Shown piece after piece: positions 19,071 to 28,052 of a stretch of 64,000 nt of DNA. The position numbers and the translations under genes are program-made. Source of the DNA: Janthinobacterium sp. FW305-129 (GTDB lineage Bacteria > Pseudomonadota > Gammaproteobacteria > Burkholderiales > Burkholderiaceae_D); the NCBI RefSeq assembly GCF_020858115.1, contig NZ_JACYMM010000003.1, positions 124,001 through 188,000 of the forward strand, read 5' to 3'. Position 1 is the first letter of the stretch. Each line of letters starts with the position of its first letter. A model generated the notes under the pieces. The model was not told the DNA's origin and ran no database searches. It saw only the letters and a list, made by a program, of their open reading frames with translations.

Positions 19071-19107
19071 GTAAAGACTGGGAAGGCAGCTGTAAACAAG
19101 ATGTAAA
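19071..19107. promoter_or_regulatory. Candidate KdpE operator upstream of the kdp operon
   Basis: Three GTAAA elements begin at 19071, 19092 and 19103. The last two belong to TGTAAACAAGATGTAAA, an 11-base-spaced direct repeat, and the first lies two further helical turns away. AT-rich DNA around them precedes the minus-strand operon by 65-100 bases. Direct repeats at one-turn spacing fit an OmpR-class regulator such as KdpE. The rest of 19008-19285 holds no gene that I can support. Confidence 0.45.
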
Positions 19108-19285
19108 AATGGCGGCTTTACCGCATAAAATCCATCACAATTGGCGCAAAACCACGCGCGCGGCGCACTGTTGTTGCCTTGGAGTAGCGCTATTGCTCGC
19201 CGGACAAGATAGAATGCGCGAGCGTCCGCACAAGGACGCCAAACCTGCCGCACTGCCCTCCCCCAGTGACGCTGGACGGGATATA

Positions 19286-19301
19286 CTGTATATTCATACA
19301 G
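19286..19301. promoter_or_regulatory. LexA (SOS) box upstream of parE
   Basis: CTGTATATTCATACAG is an exact CTGT-N8-ACAG palindrome; with its flanks (TACTG...CAGTT) it nearly equals the E. coli consensus. It lies 80 bases before the parE start and overlaps a possible TATACT -10 element at 19284-19289. The divergent kdp operon starts 280 bases away and is a less likely target. Confidence 0.8.
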
Positions 19302-19381
19302 TTATCGCCGCCGCTGTCATTGCGCCCCGCAGTGCCCTGGCCTGGCGTTCCAACCACTGTCTTTACTTAGCTTGAACACGT

Positions 19382-21379
19382 ATGGCCACTAAAAAACCAG
19401 CATCCGACTACAGCGAATCATCCATCCGTGTCCTGAAAGGACTGGAACCCGTCAAGCAGCGCCCGGGGATGTACACCCGCACTGAAAATCCGCTGCACAT
19501 CATTCAGGAAGTGATCGACAATGCCTCCGACGAGGCGCTGGGCGGTCATTGCACGCATATCGCCGTAACGCAAAACACGGATGGCAGCATCACCGTCGAA
19601 GACAATGGCCGCGGCATTCCCGTCGGCCTGCACCCGGAAGAAGGCGTGCCGACGGTGGAAATCGTGTTTACACGGCTGCACGCGGGCGGCAAGTTCGACA
19701 AGGGTTCGGGCGGCGCCTACGCGTTCTCGGGCGGCTTGCACGGCGTCGGCGTATCCGTCACGAATGCGCTGTCGACGCGCCTGGAAATCACCGTCTGGCG
19801 CAAGGAAAGCGACGGCAACGGCTTGCACCACATGGTGTTTGCCAACGGCGACGTGATCGAGCCCCTGAGTTCCCGCCCCGCCCCCCGCGACGGGAAAAAA
19901 TCCGGCACGCGCGTCACGGCCTGGCCCGATGCAAAATACTTTGATTCTCCCAACATCTCGCAAACGGAGCTGCAACGCCTGCTGCGCTCGAAAGCCGTGC
20001 TGCTGCCGGGCGTCACCGTCACGCTCACCAACGCGAAGACGGGCGATACGCAGACCTGGCAGTACGCCGAGGGCTTGCGCGGCTACCTGACCGAAACGCT
20101 GGCGCAGGTATCGAATGGCGAAACCCTGATTCCCCTGTTCGAAGGCGCGCAATACGCTGGCCCGGACTCGGAAGGCTTTGCCGAAGGCGAAGGCGCGGCC
20201 TGGGTCGTGGCGTGGACGGAAGAAGGCGCCATCGTGCGCGAATCGTACGTCAACCTGATCCCCACCTCGAATGGCGGCACGCACGAATCGGGCTTGCGCG
20301 ACGGCCTGTTCGGCGCCGTGAAAAACTTCGTCGAAATGCACTCGCTGCTGCCCAAAGGCGTGAAACTTCTGCCCGAAGACGTGTTCGCGCGCGCCTCGTT
20401 CGTGCTGTCGGCGAAGGTGCTGGACCCGCAATTCCAGGGCCAGATCAAGGAACGCCTCAATTCGCGCGATGCCGTGCGCCTCGTCTCGACCTTCACCAAG
20501 CCGCCGCTGGAACTGTGGCTGAACCAGCACGTCGATTATGGCAAGAAGCTGGCCGAGCTCGTGATCAAGCAGGCGCAGTCGCGCCAGCGCTCGCTGCAAA
20601 AAGTGGAAAAGAAAAAATCCTCGGGCGTGGCCGTGTTGCCGGGCAAGCTGACCGACTGCGAATCGTCGGACATCACGCGCAATGAACTGTTCCTCGTCGA
20701 GGGCGACTCGGCGGGCGGTTCGGCCAAGATGGGCCGCGACAAGGAATTCCAGGCGATCCTGCCCCTGCGCGGCAAGGTGTTGAACTCGTGGGAAACGGAC
20801 CGCGACCGCCTGTTCGCCAATAACGAGATCCACGACATCGCGGTGGCCATCGGCGTCGATCCGCACAGCGTGGGCGACTCACCCGACCTGTCGGGCCTGC
20901 GCTACGGCAAGATCTGCATCCTGTCGGATGCGGACGTGGACGGCTCGCACATCCAGGTACTGCTGCTGACGCTCTTTTTCAAGCATTTCCCCGTCCTGAT
21001 CAACAAGGGCCATATCTGCATCGCCCGTCCGCCTTTGTACCGCGTGGATGCACCGGCGCGCGGCAAGAAGCCGATGCAGAAAATCTATGCGCTCGACGAC
21101 GGCGAACTGCTGGCCATCGAGGACAAGCTGCGCAAGGAAGGCGTGAAACAGGGTGCCTGGTCGATCTCGCGCTTCAAGGGCCTGGGCGAGATGAACGCCG
21201 AGCAGCTGTGGGAAACGACGATGAACCCAGACACGCGCCGTTTGCTGCCCGTGACCCTCGGTGAAATCGACCACATGGCCTCGGCTTCCCGCTTCAATAT
21301 GTTGATGGGCAAGGGCGAAGCGGCCGGACGCCGCGCCTGGATCGAGGAACACGGCAATGAGGCGGAGGCAGATATCTGA
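19382..21379 (+). CDS. parE: DNA topoisomerase IV subunit B (ParE)
   Basis: 665 residues. The GHKL ATPase domain shows EVIDNASDEALGGH, VEDNGRGIPVGLH and the GGLHGVGVSVTNALS loop; the TOPRIM domain shows LVEGDSAGGSAKMGRD and the metal-binding DADVDGSHI. The C-terminus contains RFKGLGEMNAEQLWETTM. It supplies ATP hydrolysis for chromosome decatenation together with ParC, encoded 3.6 kb downstream. Length and the absence of the GyrB insertion favour ParE over GyrB. The stop overlaps the next start by one base. A LexA box lies in the promoter region. Confidence 0.96.
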   Translation: MATKKPASDYSESSIRVLKGLEPVKQRPGMYTRTENPLHIIQEVIDNASDEALGGHCTHIAVTQNTDGSITVEDNGRGIPVGLHPEEGVPTVEIVFTRLHAGGKFDKGSGGAYAFSGGLHGVGVSVTNALSTRLEITVWRKESDGNGLHHMVFANGDVIEPLSSRPAPRDGKKSGTRVTAWPDAKYFDSPNISQTELQRLLRSKAVLLPGVTVTLTNAKTGDTQTWQYAEGLRGYLTETLAQVSNGETLIPLFEGAQYAGPDSEGFAEGEGAAWVVAWTEEGAIVRESYVNLIPTSNGGTHESGLRDGLFGAVKNFVEMHSLLPKGVKLLPEDVFARASFVLSAKVLDPQFQGQIKERLNSRDAVRLVSTFTKPPLELWLNQHVDYGKKLAELVIKQAQSRQRSLQKVEKKKSSGVAVLPGKLTDCESSDITRNELFLVEGDSAGGSAKMGRDKEFQAILPLRGKVLNSWETDRDRLFANNEIHDIAVAIGVDPHSVGDSPDLSGLRYGKICILSDADVDGSHIQVLLLTLFFKHFPVLINKGHICIARPPLYRVDAPARGKKPMQKIYALDDGELLAIEDKLRKEGVKQGAWSISRFKGLGEMNAEQLWETTMNPDTRRLLPVTLGEIDHMASASRFNMLMGKGEAAGRRAWIEEHGNEAEADI

Positions 21380-23088
21380 TGATCATCGGCATCGACCTGG
21401 GCACCACCAACAGCCTGGTCGCCATCTGGCGCGACGGCAAGGCTTCCATCATCCCGAATGCGCTCGGTGAACACCTGACGCCGTCGTGCGTGAGCATCGA
21501 CGACGACGGCACCGTGCTGGTGGGCCGCGCCGCGCGCGAGCGCCTGCAGACGCACCCGCAGCTGACGGCGGCCGTCTTCAAGCGCTACATGGGCAGCGAA
21601 AAGAAGATCACCCTCGGCACGCAGCAATTCCGCCCGGAAGAACTGTCGTCGATGGTGCTGCGCGCGCTGAAGGAAGATGCCGAAGCTTTCCTCGGCCACC
21701 AGGTCGAGGAAGCCATCATCACCGTGCCCGCGTATTTCAGCGATGCGCAGCGCAAGGCCACGCGCATCGCCGGCCAGCTGGCGGGCTTGCGCGTGGAGCG
21801 CCTGCTCAACGAACCGACGGCCGCCGCGCTGGCCTACGGCATCCGCGACAAGGAACAGGAAAGCAAATTCCTCGTCTTCGACCTGGGCGGCGGCACGTTC
21901 GACGTGTCGATCCTGGAACTGTTCGAAGGCGTGATGGAAGTGCGCGCCTCGGCCGGCGACAATTTTTTGGGCGGCGAAGACTTCGTCACCGTGCTGGTCG
22001 ACGCTTTCATGGAAGGCAGCGGCCTGCGCGACGCCGTCGGCAGCCGCCTGCTCGACCCGCGCCAGCAGCAGCTGCTGCGCGACGAAGCCGAGCGCGTCAA
22101 GCGATTGCTGTCGGACCAGCCGTCCGTGCGCATGGCCACGCGCTACCAGGACAAGGAATATAGCTGGGAGATCGGCGAAGACAAGCTGGCGCAATTGTGC
22201 GAGCCGCTGCTGGCACGCCTGCGCCTGCCCGTGGAACGGGCGCTGCGCGACGCCACCATCCGCGCGGCGGAATTGAATGAAGTGGTGCTGGCCGGCGGCG
22301 CCACGCGCATGCCGCTGGTGCGTAAACTCGTCTCGCGCATGTTCGGCCGCTTCCCCGCCATCCACCTGGACCCGGACGAAGCCGTGGCGCTGGGCGCCGC
22401 CGTGCAGGCGGGCCTGAAGATGCGCGACGCGGCCCTCGACGAAGTGGTCATGACGGACGTGGCGCCGTATTCGCTGGGCATTTCGATTTCGCGCCAGGTC
22501 GGCGCGAACCAGTATGAGGGCGGCCATTACCTGCCCATCATCGAGCGCAACTCCGTGGTGCCCGTCTCGCGCACGGAAAACATCACCACCATCCACGACA
22601 ACCAGAAGGAAATCAACGTGGCGATCTTCCAGGGCGAGTCGCGCCTGGTGGCCGACAACGTCTTCCTGGGCAAGATCAGCTTCCCGATCCCCGCGAAAAA
22701 GGCGGGCGAGATCGGCATCGACGTGCGCTTCACCTACGACGTCAGCGGCGTGCTGGAAGCGGAAGTGACGGTGCTGGCCACGCAGGAACGCCACAAGATG
22801 ATCATCAGCGACAACGCGGGCGTGATGACGCCGGAACAGATCGAGCAGCGCTTTGCGGAACTGGCCGACCTGAAGATCCACCCGCGCGAGCAGATGGAAA
22901 ACCGCACCCTCGTCACGCGCGCCGACCGCCTGTACGAACAGTCGCTGGGCGACGTGCGCCAGTACCTGGCGGCGCACACGGCCAATTTCCAGGCCGCGCT
23001 GGAAACGCAGGACCCGGCCACCATCCGCAAGGCGCGCCAGGCGCTCGACGAGGTGCTGCGCCAGGTCGAGAGCGAGAGCTTCCTGTAA
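21379..23088 (+). CDS. hscC: HscC-type Hsp70 chaperone
   Basis: 569 residues, shorter than DnaK (about 640) and close to E. coli HscC. The nucleotide-binding domain has GIDLGTTNSLVAIW, the NEPTAAALAYG motif, FDLGGGTFDVSIL and the LAGGATRMPLVR motif. The substrate-binding domain begins near residue 365 (TDVAPYSLGISIS) and the lid is truncated. HscC is a specialised Hsp70 that in E. coli works with the J-proteins DjlB and DjlC. The next gene encodes a DjlC-like protein, which supports the assignment. The pair lies between parE and parC in one likely operon. Confidence 0.9.
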   Translation: MIIGIDLGTTNSLVAIWRDGKASIIPNALGEHLTPSCVSIDDDGTVLVGRAARERLQTHPQLTAAVFKRYMGSEKKITLGTQQFRPEELSSMVLRALKEDAEAFLGHQVEEAIITVPAYFSDAQRKATRIAGQLAGLRVERLLNEPTAAALAYGIRDKEQESKFLVFDLGGGTFDVSILELFEGVMEVRASAGDNFLGGEDFVTVLVDAFMEGSGLRDAVGSRLLDPRQQQLLRDEAERVKRLLSDQPSVRMATRYQDKEYSWEIGEDKLAQLCEPLLARLRLPVERALRDATIRAAELNEVVLAGGATRMPLVRKLVSRMFGRFPAIHLDPDEAVALGAAVQAGLKMRDAALDEVVMTDVAPYSLGISISRQVGANQYEGGHYLPIIERNSVVPVSRTENITTIHDNQKEINVAIFQGESRLVADNVFLGKISFPIPAKKAGEIGIDVRFTYDVSGVLEAEVTVLATQERHKMIISDNAGVMTPEQIEQRFAELADLKIHPREQMENRTLVTRADRLYEQSLGDVRQYLAAHTANFQAALETQDPATIRKARQALDEVLRQVESESFL

Positions 23089-24906
23089 ATGGACGGCGGC
23101 ATGCACAACGGCCAGCGCGGCCTGTGGGAGATCCTGGGCACGGAGCCGACCGGCGACGAGCGCGCCCTCAAGCGCGCGTATGCGAAGCGCCTGAAGGTGA
23201 CGCGGCCCGAAGACGATCCTGCCGCCTTCCAGGAGCTGCGCGAAGCGTATGAATACGCGCTGCGCCATGCGCACCTGTTTGCCGAGGAACTGCCGGAAGC
23301 GGAATCGGCCGGTGCCGAGGCGGCGGAAGTGCCAGAAGCACCGCCCCTGGAACCTGCCGACCTGTGGGGCGTCATTGACGACGCGGCGCAGCAAGCACCC
23401 ACAGAATTATGGGGCATCATTGCCCAGGAACCGGCACCGCAGCCGGAACAATGGGGTGTGATCGCCGTCGATCCGGCGCAGGAAGCGGAGTACCTGTGGC
23501 AAGGCTGCCTGGCATGGATGCGGCAGGCGGATGCGGGCGACGCGCTGGCCCGCATGCTGCAGGACGATGCCATGCTGAACCTCGACGTGCGCGAAGAATT
23601 CGAGCTGTGCGCGCTGCGCTACTGCGCCAGCGCCGACTATGACCTGGCGCTGCGTCAGGCCCTGTTCCAGCAACTGGACTGGGAGCACGACTTTTCCTAC
23701 CTGGCGCGCAGCCATGCGGACCTGGTGCGCAGCGCCGTCCAGCGCTACCGGGCCGACCGCTCGTTCGCCCATTTCAGCGACAACCGCGACAGCTACCCGG
23801 GCCTGGACTGCATCATGTCGCAGCAGCCGCCAAGCGCCTACGCGCGCCAGCTGTTCGATGAAAAATTCACGCTGCAGCTGCGCGAGCTGCTGCACGCGAT
23901 ACGCTGGCAGCACGGCGAGATGCTGGCCTACAAGCTCGATACGGACCTGTTCGAGCAGTGGGAACACGCCGTCCATGGCAAACGCTACTTCAAGCAGACG
24001 GCGCTCGCGTCGGGCGGCCTGGGCTTCGTGCTGCACTTCATGCTCGCGGGCGTGCTCGATGCGGCCGGCTTCAAACTCGGCGACACGGCCGCCTATGCCA
24101 GCCTGCTCGGCTTCCAGGCGCTGGCCTTTGCCGTGCTGGCCATGCATGCCTTGCGCTGGCCGGCGCCCCTGTTCGCGCGGCTGGACTCGCTGCAGGAAGC
24201 GCTGCAGGAGCGCCTGCCCGTGCTGTGGCAGCGGCCCGGCTTGCGGCAACTGGGCTGGATAGTGCCCTACCTCGTACTGGCGCTGATGCTGTTCCTGCCC
24301 GAACGCAGCGACACCATGCGCCTCGTCACCGCGGGCGGCCTGTGCGCGTCGGCCCTGCTCGCGTATGCGATGAACCGCCAGCTGCTGCATGGCATGCTGC
24401 TGCTCCTGGTCCTGGGCTTGTCGCTGTTCGCCGCCATGTTCATGAGCGGCAAGGGCCAGTCGGCGCTGGCCATCGGCGAAGCCATGCCATTGATGTTTTG
24501 CCTGGCGGCGCTGGCCCTGCGCAGCGCCACCGGCCTGTATGGCGATTGCGGCTGGCCGGAGGCGCTCTTGCCCCGCCTGCGCGCGGCATGGCTGATCGGC
24601 TGCACGGGCCTGCTGTCCTTGCTGTACGTGCAGCAGTTGCCGGCCGTCCTCGTGGGCGCCGCGCTGTATGCCTGGTCGTGTGCCGGCCTGCTGTTTTCCC
24701 CCACCGATTTCAAATGGAAGACGATCTGGCCAGTGGTGCTGGTGCCGTCCCTCGCCAGCGTCGTGCTGGCCGGCCACGCCCCGGCCATCCGCGCCATGCA
24801 AATGATGCACAACAGCGTGGAGCTGGCCCTGGCCGTGCTGTATTTCACCATGTGCTACATCTACAAGACCTACGGCAAATCCTTCTCCAAATCCGGGCTG
24901 TCATAA
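23089..24906 (+). CDS. DjlC/DjlB-like membrane J-domain co-chaperone
   Basis: 605 residues. The first ~60 (LWEILGTEPTGDERALKRAY through FQELREAYEYAL) match the divergent J-domain of the E. coli HscC partners. The canonical HPD tripeptide is replaced by RPE within VTRPEDDP. An acidic, Trp/Gly-bearing repeat region follows (about 80-130, with recurring LWGVI/LWGII), then a helical middle part, and from about residue 310 eight or more hydrophobic helices. It probably recruits HscC to the inner membrane. The start directly abuts the hscC stop; a second ATG four codons in is an alternative. Confidence 0.78.
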   Translation: MDGGMHNGQRGLWEILGTEPTGDERALKRAYAKRLKVTRPEDDPAAFQELREAYEYALRHAHLFAEELPEAESAGAEAAEVPEAPPLEPADLWGVIDDAAQQAPTELWGIIAQEPAPQPEQWGVIAVDPAQEAEYLWQGCLAWMRQADAGDALARMLQDDAMLNLDVREEFELCALRYCASADYDLALRQALFQQLDWEHDFSYLARSHADLVRSAVQRYRADRSFAHFSDNRDSYPGLDCIMSQQPPSAYARQLFDEKFTLQLRELLHAIRWQHGEMLAYKLDTDLFEQWEHAVHGKRYFKQTALASGGLGFVLHFMLAGVLDAAGFKLGDTAAYASLLGFQALAFAVLAMHALRWPAPLFARLDSLQEALQERLPVLWQRPGLRQLGWIVPYLVLALMLFLPERSDTMRLVTAGGLCASALLAYAMNRQLLHGMLLLLVLGLSLFAAMFMSGKGQSALAIGEAMPLMFCLAALALRSATGLYGDCGWPEALLPRLRAAWLIGCTGLLSLLYVQQLPAVLVGAALYAWSCAGLLFSPTDFKWKTIWPVVLVPSLASVVLAGHAPAIRAMQMMHNSVELALAVLYFTMCYIYKTYGKSFSKSGLS

Positions 24907-24954
24907 TCGCCCCCATGAATTCAACCGCAACCACTTAACACCGAAACAAGCGCC

Positions 24955-27309
24955 ATGTCCACACAAACCAATTTATTTGACGATGCCCAGCCTGAGCCGA
25001 TCGAGCCGGATGAACCGGTATTCGACGGCGAAGCGCTGACCCTGTCCACCTTTGCCGAGCGCGCCTATCTCGATTACGCCATCTCCGTCGTCAAGGGCCG
25101 CGCCCTGCCCGACGTATGCGACGGCCAGAAGCCCGTGCAGCGCCGCATCCTGTATGCGATGAATGAGCTGGGCTTGAATTCCACGGCGAAGCCGCGCAAA
25201 TCGGCGGCCGTGGTCGGCGACGTACTGGGCAAATTGCATCCGCACGGCGACCAGTCCGTGTATGACGCGTTGGTCCGCATGGCGCAGGATTTCTCGCTGC
25301 GCTACCCGCTGATCGATGGCCAGGGCAACTTCGGCTCGCGCGATGGCGACGGCGCGGCGGCCATGCGTTACACGGAAGCGCGCCTGACGCCGATCGCCAA
25401 GCTGCTGATGGATGAAATCGGCATGGGCACGGTCGATTTCCAGCCCAACTACGACGGCTCGACGGAAGAGCCGAAGCTGCTGCCGGCGCGCCTGCCGATG
25501 GTACTGCTGAACGGCGCCTCCGGCATCGCCGTGGGCCTGGCGACGGAAATCCCGTCGCACAACCTGGCTGAAGTGGCCAAGGCAGCGGTGGCCATGATCC
25601 GCGATCCGAAGATGACGCACGCCGAACTGATGGCCATCATTCCCGGCCCGGACTTCCCCGGCGGCGGCCAGATCATCACGCCGCCATCGCAAATTCAGGA
25701 CATGTACGCGAGCGGCCGCGGCAGCATGAAAGTGCGCGCGCGCTGGAAGATCGAAGAACTGGCGCGCGGCCAGTGGCAAGCCGTCGTGACGGAACTGCCG
25801 CCGGGTACCTCGTCGCAAAAGGTGCTGGAAGAAATCGAGGAACTGACGAATCCAAAGATCAAGCTGGGCAAGAAGGCACTGTCGCCGGACCAGGTGGCCC
25901 TGAAGGCGCTGATCCTCAATTCGCTCGACACCATTCGCGACGAATCGGGCCGCGCTGCGCCCGTGCGCCTCGTTTTCGAACCGAAGTCGAAGAACCAGGA
26001 CCAGACGGAATTCATGCTGATGCTGCTGGCGCACACCTCGCTGGAATCGTCGACGTCGATCAATCTGGTGATGATCGGCGGCGACGGCCGCCCGCGCCAG
26101 AAAGGGCTGGGCGACATCCTGCGCGAGTGGATCGATTTCCGCTTCGAGACCGTCACGCGCCGCACCGGCTACAAACTGGGCAAGGTCAAGGACCGCATCC
26201 ATATCCTGGAAGGACGCGAGGCGATCCTGCTCAATATCGACAAGGTGATCCAGATCATCCGCAATTCGGATGAACCGAAGGCGGCCCTGATCGAGGCGTT
26301 CAAGCTGTCCGAACGCCAGGCCGACGATATCCTGGAAATCCGCTTGCGCCAGCTGGCGCGCCTGGAAACGATCAAGATCCAGCAGGAACTGGCCGAGCTG
26401 CGCAAGGAAGAAAAGTCGCTGCAAGACCTGCTCGACAACCCGGGTTCGATGAAGCGCGCCATCATCCGCGAAATCGAAGCGGATGCCAAGCAGTTTGGCG
26501 ATGCGCGCCGGACCCTGATCGAGGAAGCGCAAAAAGCCGTGGCGGAACAAAAAGTGGTCGATGAACCGGTCACCGTCATCATCTCGGAGAAAGGCTGGGT
26601 GCGCGCGCGCACCGGCATCGGCCACGATGCGGCGCAGTTCACGTTCAAGGCGGGCGACTCCCTGCATGGCGCCTTCGAGTGCCGCACGGTCGACACCCTG
26701 CTGGGCTTTGGCAACAACGGCAAGATCTACTCGGTGCCCGTCTCGGCGCTGCCCAACGCGCGCGGCGACGGCGTGCCAATCACGACCTTGTGCGACCTGA
26801 GCGGCGGTACGCCGGGCAACGCCGTGCGCATCCTGCACTACTTCGCGGGCAATGGCGCCACCAATTTGCTGCTGGCGTCGAGCGCCGGCTACGGTTTCAT
26901 TGCCAAGGCGGGCGACATGACGAGCCGCTTGAAAGGCGGCAAGGCCTTCATCACCCTGGACGATGGCGACGTGCCTTTGGCGCCGAAAGTCATCCCCGAG
27001 GCGGCCAGCGCCCTGGCCTGTTTGACGGAAGGCGCTCGCCTGCTGGTGTTCGGCCTCGATGAAATGAAAACACTGTCCAAGGGCGGCACCGGCGTCAAGC
27101 TGATCGACCTCGATGCCAAAGACAAGCTGCTGGCCGTGCAGCCGATCACCCAGCGCGGCCTGGTGGTCTCGGGCATCGGCCGCGCGTCGAAACCGCAGGA
27201 TGCGTCGCTCGGTGCCACGGCCCTGGCCGAGCACTTCGGCAAGCGCGCCAAGAAGGGCAAGGCGCTGGCGGCCAAGCTGAAACCGGTGTCCATGGTAGCC
27301 ATCGGCTAA
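24955..27309 (+). CDS. parC: DNA topoisomerase IV subunit A (ParC)
   Basis: 784 residues. The catalytic tyrosine lies in [11 protein letters not shown], the quinolone-resistance region contains [20 protein letters not shown], and the C-terminal domain carries degenerate beta-pinwheel blades without a clear GyrA box. With ParE it decatenates daughter chromosomes. It starts 48 bases after the J-protein gene, so it is likely co-transcribed or has a weak promoter in the gap. A terminator follows. Confidence 0.96.
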   Translation: MSTQTNLFDDAQPEPIEPDEPVFDGEALTLSTFAERAYLDYAISVVKGRALPDVCDGQKPVQRRILYAMNELGLNSTAKPRKSAAVVGDVLGKLHPHGDQSVYDALVRMAQDFSLRYPLIDGQGNFGSRDGDGAAAMRYTEARLTPIAKLLMDEIGMGTVDFQPNYDGSTEEPKLLPARLPMVLLNGASGIAVGLATEIPSHNLAEVAKAAVAMIRDPKMTHAELMAIIPGPDFPGGGQIITPPSQIQDMYASGRGSMKVRARWKIEELARGQWQAVVTELPPGTSSQKVLEEIEELTNPKIKLGKKALSPDQVALKALILNSLDTIRDESGRAAPVRLVFEPKSKNQDQTEFMLMLLAHTSLESSTSINLVMIGGDGRPRQKGLGDILREWIDFRFETVTRRTGYKLGKVKDRIHILEGREAILLNIDKVIQIIRNSDEPKAALIEAFKLSERQADDILEIRLRQLARLETIKIQQELAELRKEEKSLQDLLDNPGSMKRAIIREIEADAKQFGDARRTLIEEAQKAVAEQKVVDEPVTVIISEKGWVRARTGIGHDAAQFTFKAGDSLHGAFECRTVDTLLGFGNNGKIYSVPVSALPNARGDGVPITTLCDLSGGTPGNAVRILHYFAGNGATNLLLASSAGYGFIAKAGDMTSRLKGGKAFITLDDGDVPLAPKVIPEAASALACLTEGARLLVFGLDEMKTLSKGGTGVKLIDLDAKDKLLAVQPITQRGLVVSGIGRASKPQDASLGATALAEHFGKRAKKGKALAAKLKPVSMVAIG

Positions 27310-27330
27310 GCGCCATCGATTCCTACGAAA

Positions 27331-27355
27331 AGACAGGTTCGCCTGTCTTTTTTTT
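27331..27355 (+). terminator. Rho-independent terminator after parC
   Basis: AGACAGG and CCTGTCT pair around TTCG and are followed by a run of eight T residues, 22 bases past the parC stop. Confidence 0.92.
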
Positions 27356-27493
27356 CGCCCATCGCATCTGGCAGCAGAGAAAACAATTTTACAAATACGT
27401 CCCCCGTTCCCGTTACTCCTGCAGGCATGCCACCGGCATGCCGCCCACGAACAGGAGAGCAAGGATGACACACAACGTTTCAGGCAGGCGGCC

Positions 27494-27682
27494 ATGCAGC
27501 GCCTGACGCCCGCGGAACGGCTGGTAGCGGCCATGGCGGCCGAAGGCTTGCCGTACAAAAGCATCGCCAGGGAACTGGGCAAGTCGCCGGCCACCGTGCG
27601 CAACCAGTTGCATGCAATTTACCAGAAACTGGGCGTGGGCAACCGCACGGCGCTCGCGCACAAGCTGCGCGGCCAGCCTTAA
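27494..27682 (+). CDS. HTH-only LuxR-type fragment or mini-regulator
   Basis: 62 residues that form almost exactly a GerE/LuxR DNA-binding domain: LTPAERLVAAMAAEGLPYKS through KSPATVRNQLHAIYQKLGV. There is no receiver or sensor domain. The well-formed AGGAGAGCAAGG ribosome-binding site serves an ATG at 27465 in another frame, which makes a 13-residue peptide ending inside this gene's start. So either the short peptide couples translation of this ORF, or the gene is the C-terminal remnant of a frameshifted regulator. The stop overlaps the convergent neighbour. Confidence 0.5.
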   Translation: MQRLTPAERLVAAMAAEGLPYKSIARELGKSPATVRNQLHAIYQKLGVGNRTALAHKLRGQP

Positions 27683-28026
27683 TGCCGCGCCAGGCGCAGC
27701 ACGTCGGGTGTCGCTTCGACGATGTCGATCACGTCCTGTGCCCCGCTGGCATCACTGAGCGCATAGCGGCCCATGCCCAGGGGCACCAGCAGGGAGACAA
27801 AACCGGCGCGGGGACGATCGTCGGGACCGGGTGCCATCGACGTCAATGTCACCTCCCCTTGCGCCATGGCGCCGGCGGGTGCGCCGAATTCGAGCACCTT
27901 GCGGCCCTTGCGGCTGGGAGGAAAGGCGAAGGTGGCCGTGGGCCGGTACACCTCGATACCGTCTGCATCCTCCTCGAAGGAATGCGTCCAGCTACCGCTG
28001 GGCAAAGCCATCGTCATGCCGTGCAT
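27679..28026 (-). CDS. Hypothetical 115-residue protein
   Basis: I do not recognise this family. The protein is soluble, with no signal peptide or membrane helix, and mixes beta-prone segments (GIEVYRPTATFAFP, FVSLLVPLGMGRYAL) with a short C-terminal DVIDIVEATPDVLRL. A GGGAGG ribosome-binding site supports the ATG at 28026. It lies 26 bases downstream of the lectin-protease gene on the same strand, so the two may be co-transcribed, perhaps as an accessory or protective protein. Confidence 0.65.
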   Translation of the reverse strand: MHGMTMALPSGSWTHSFEEDADGIEVYRPTATFAFPPSRKGRKVLEFGAPAGAMAQGEVTLTSMAPGPDDRPRAGFVSLLVPLGMGRYALSDASGAQDVIDIVEATPDVLRLARH

Positions 28027-28052
28027 GCCGCCTCCCGTTTAATATATTGACG

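Noticed and set aside
19109..19375. 88-codon ORF between kdp and parE
   Set aside because: It covers the LexA box and promoter region, has no ribosome-binding site and shows no protein-like pattern.
21085..23394. 769-codon minus-strand ORF opposite hscC
   Set aside because: Antisense shadow; HscC motifs are continuous on the plus strand.
24973..27603. 876-codon minus-strand ORF opposite parC
   Set aside because: A shadow frame with the same composition artefact; parC is unambiguous on the other strand.
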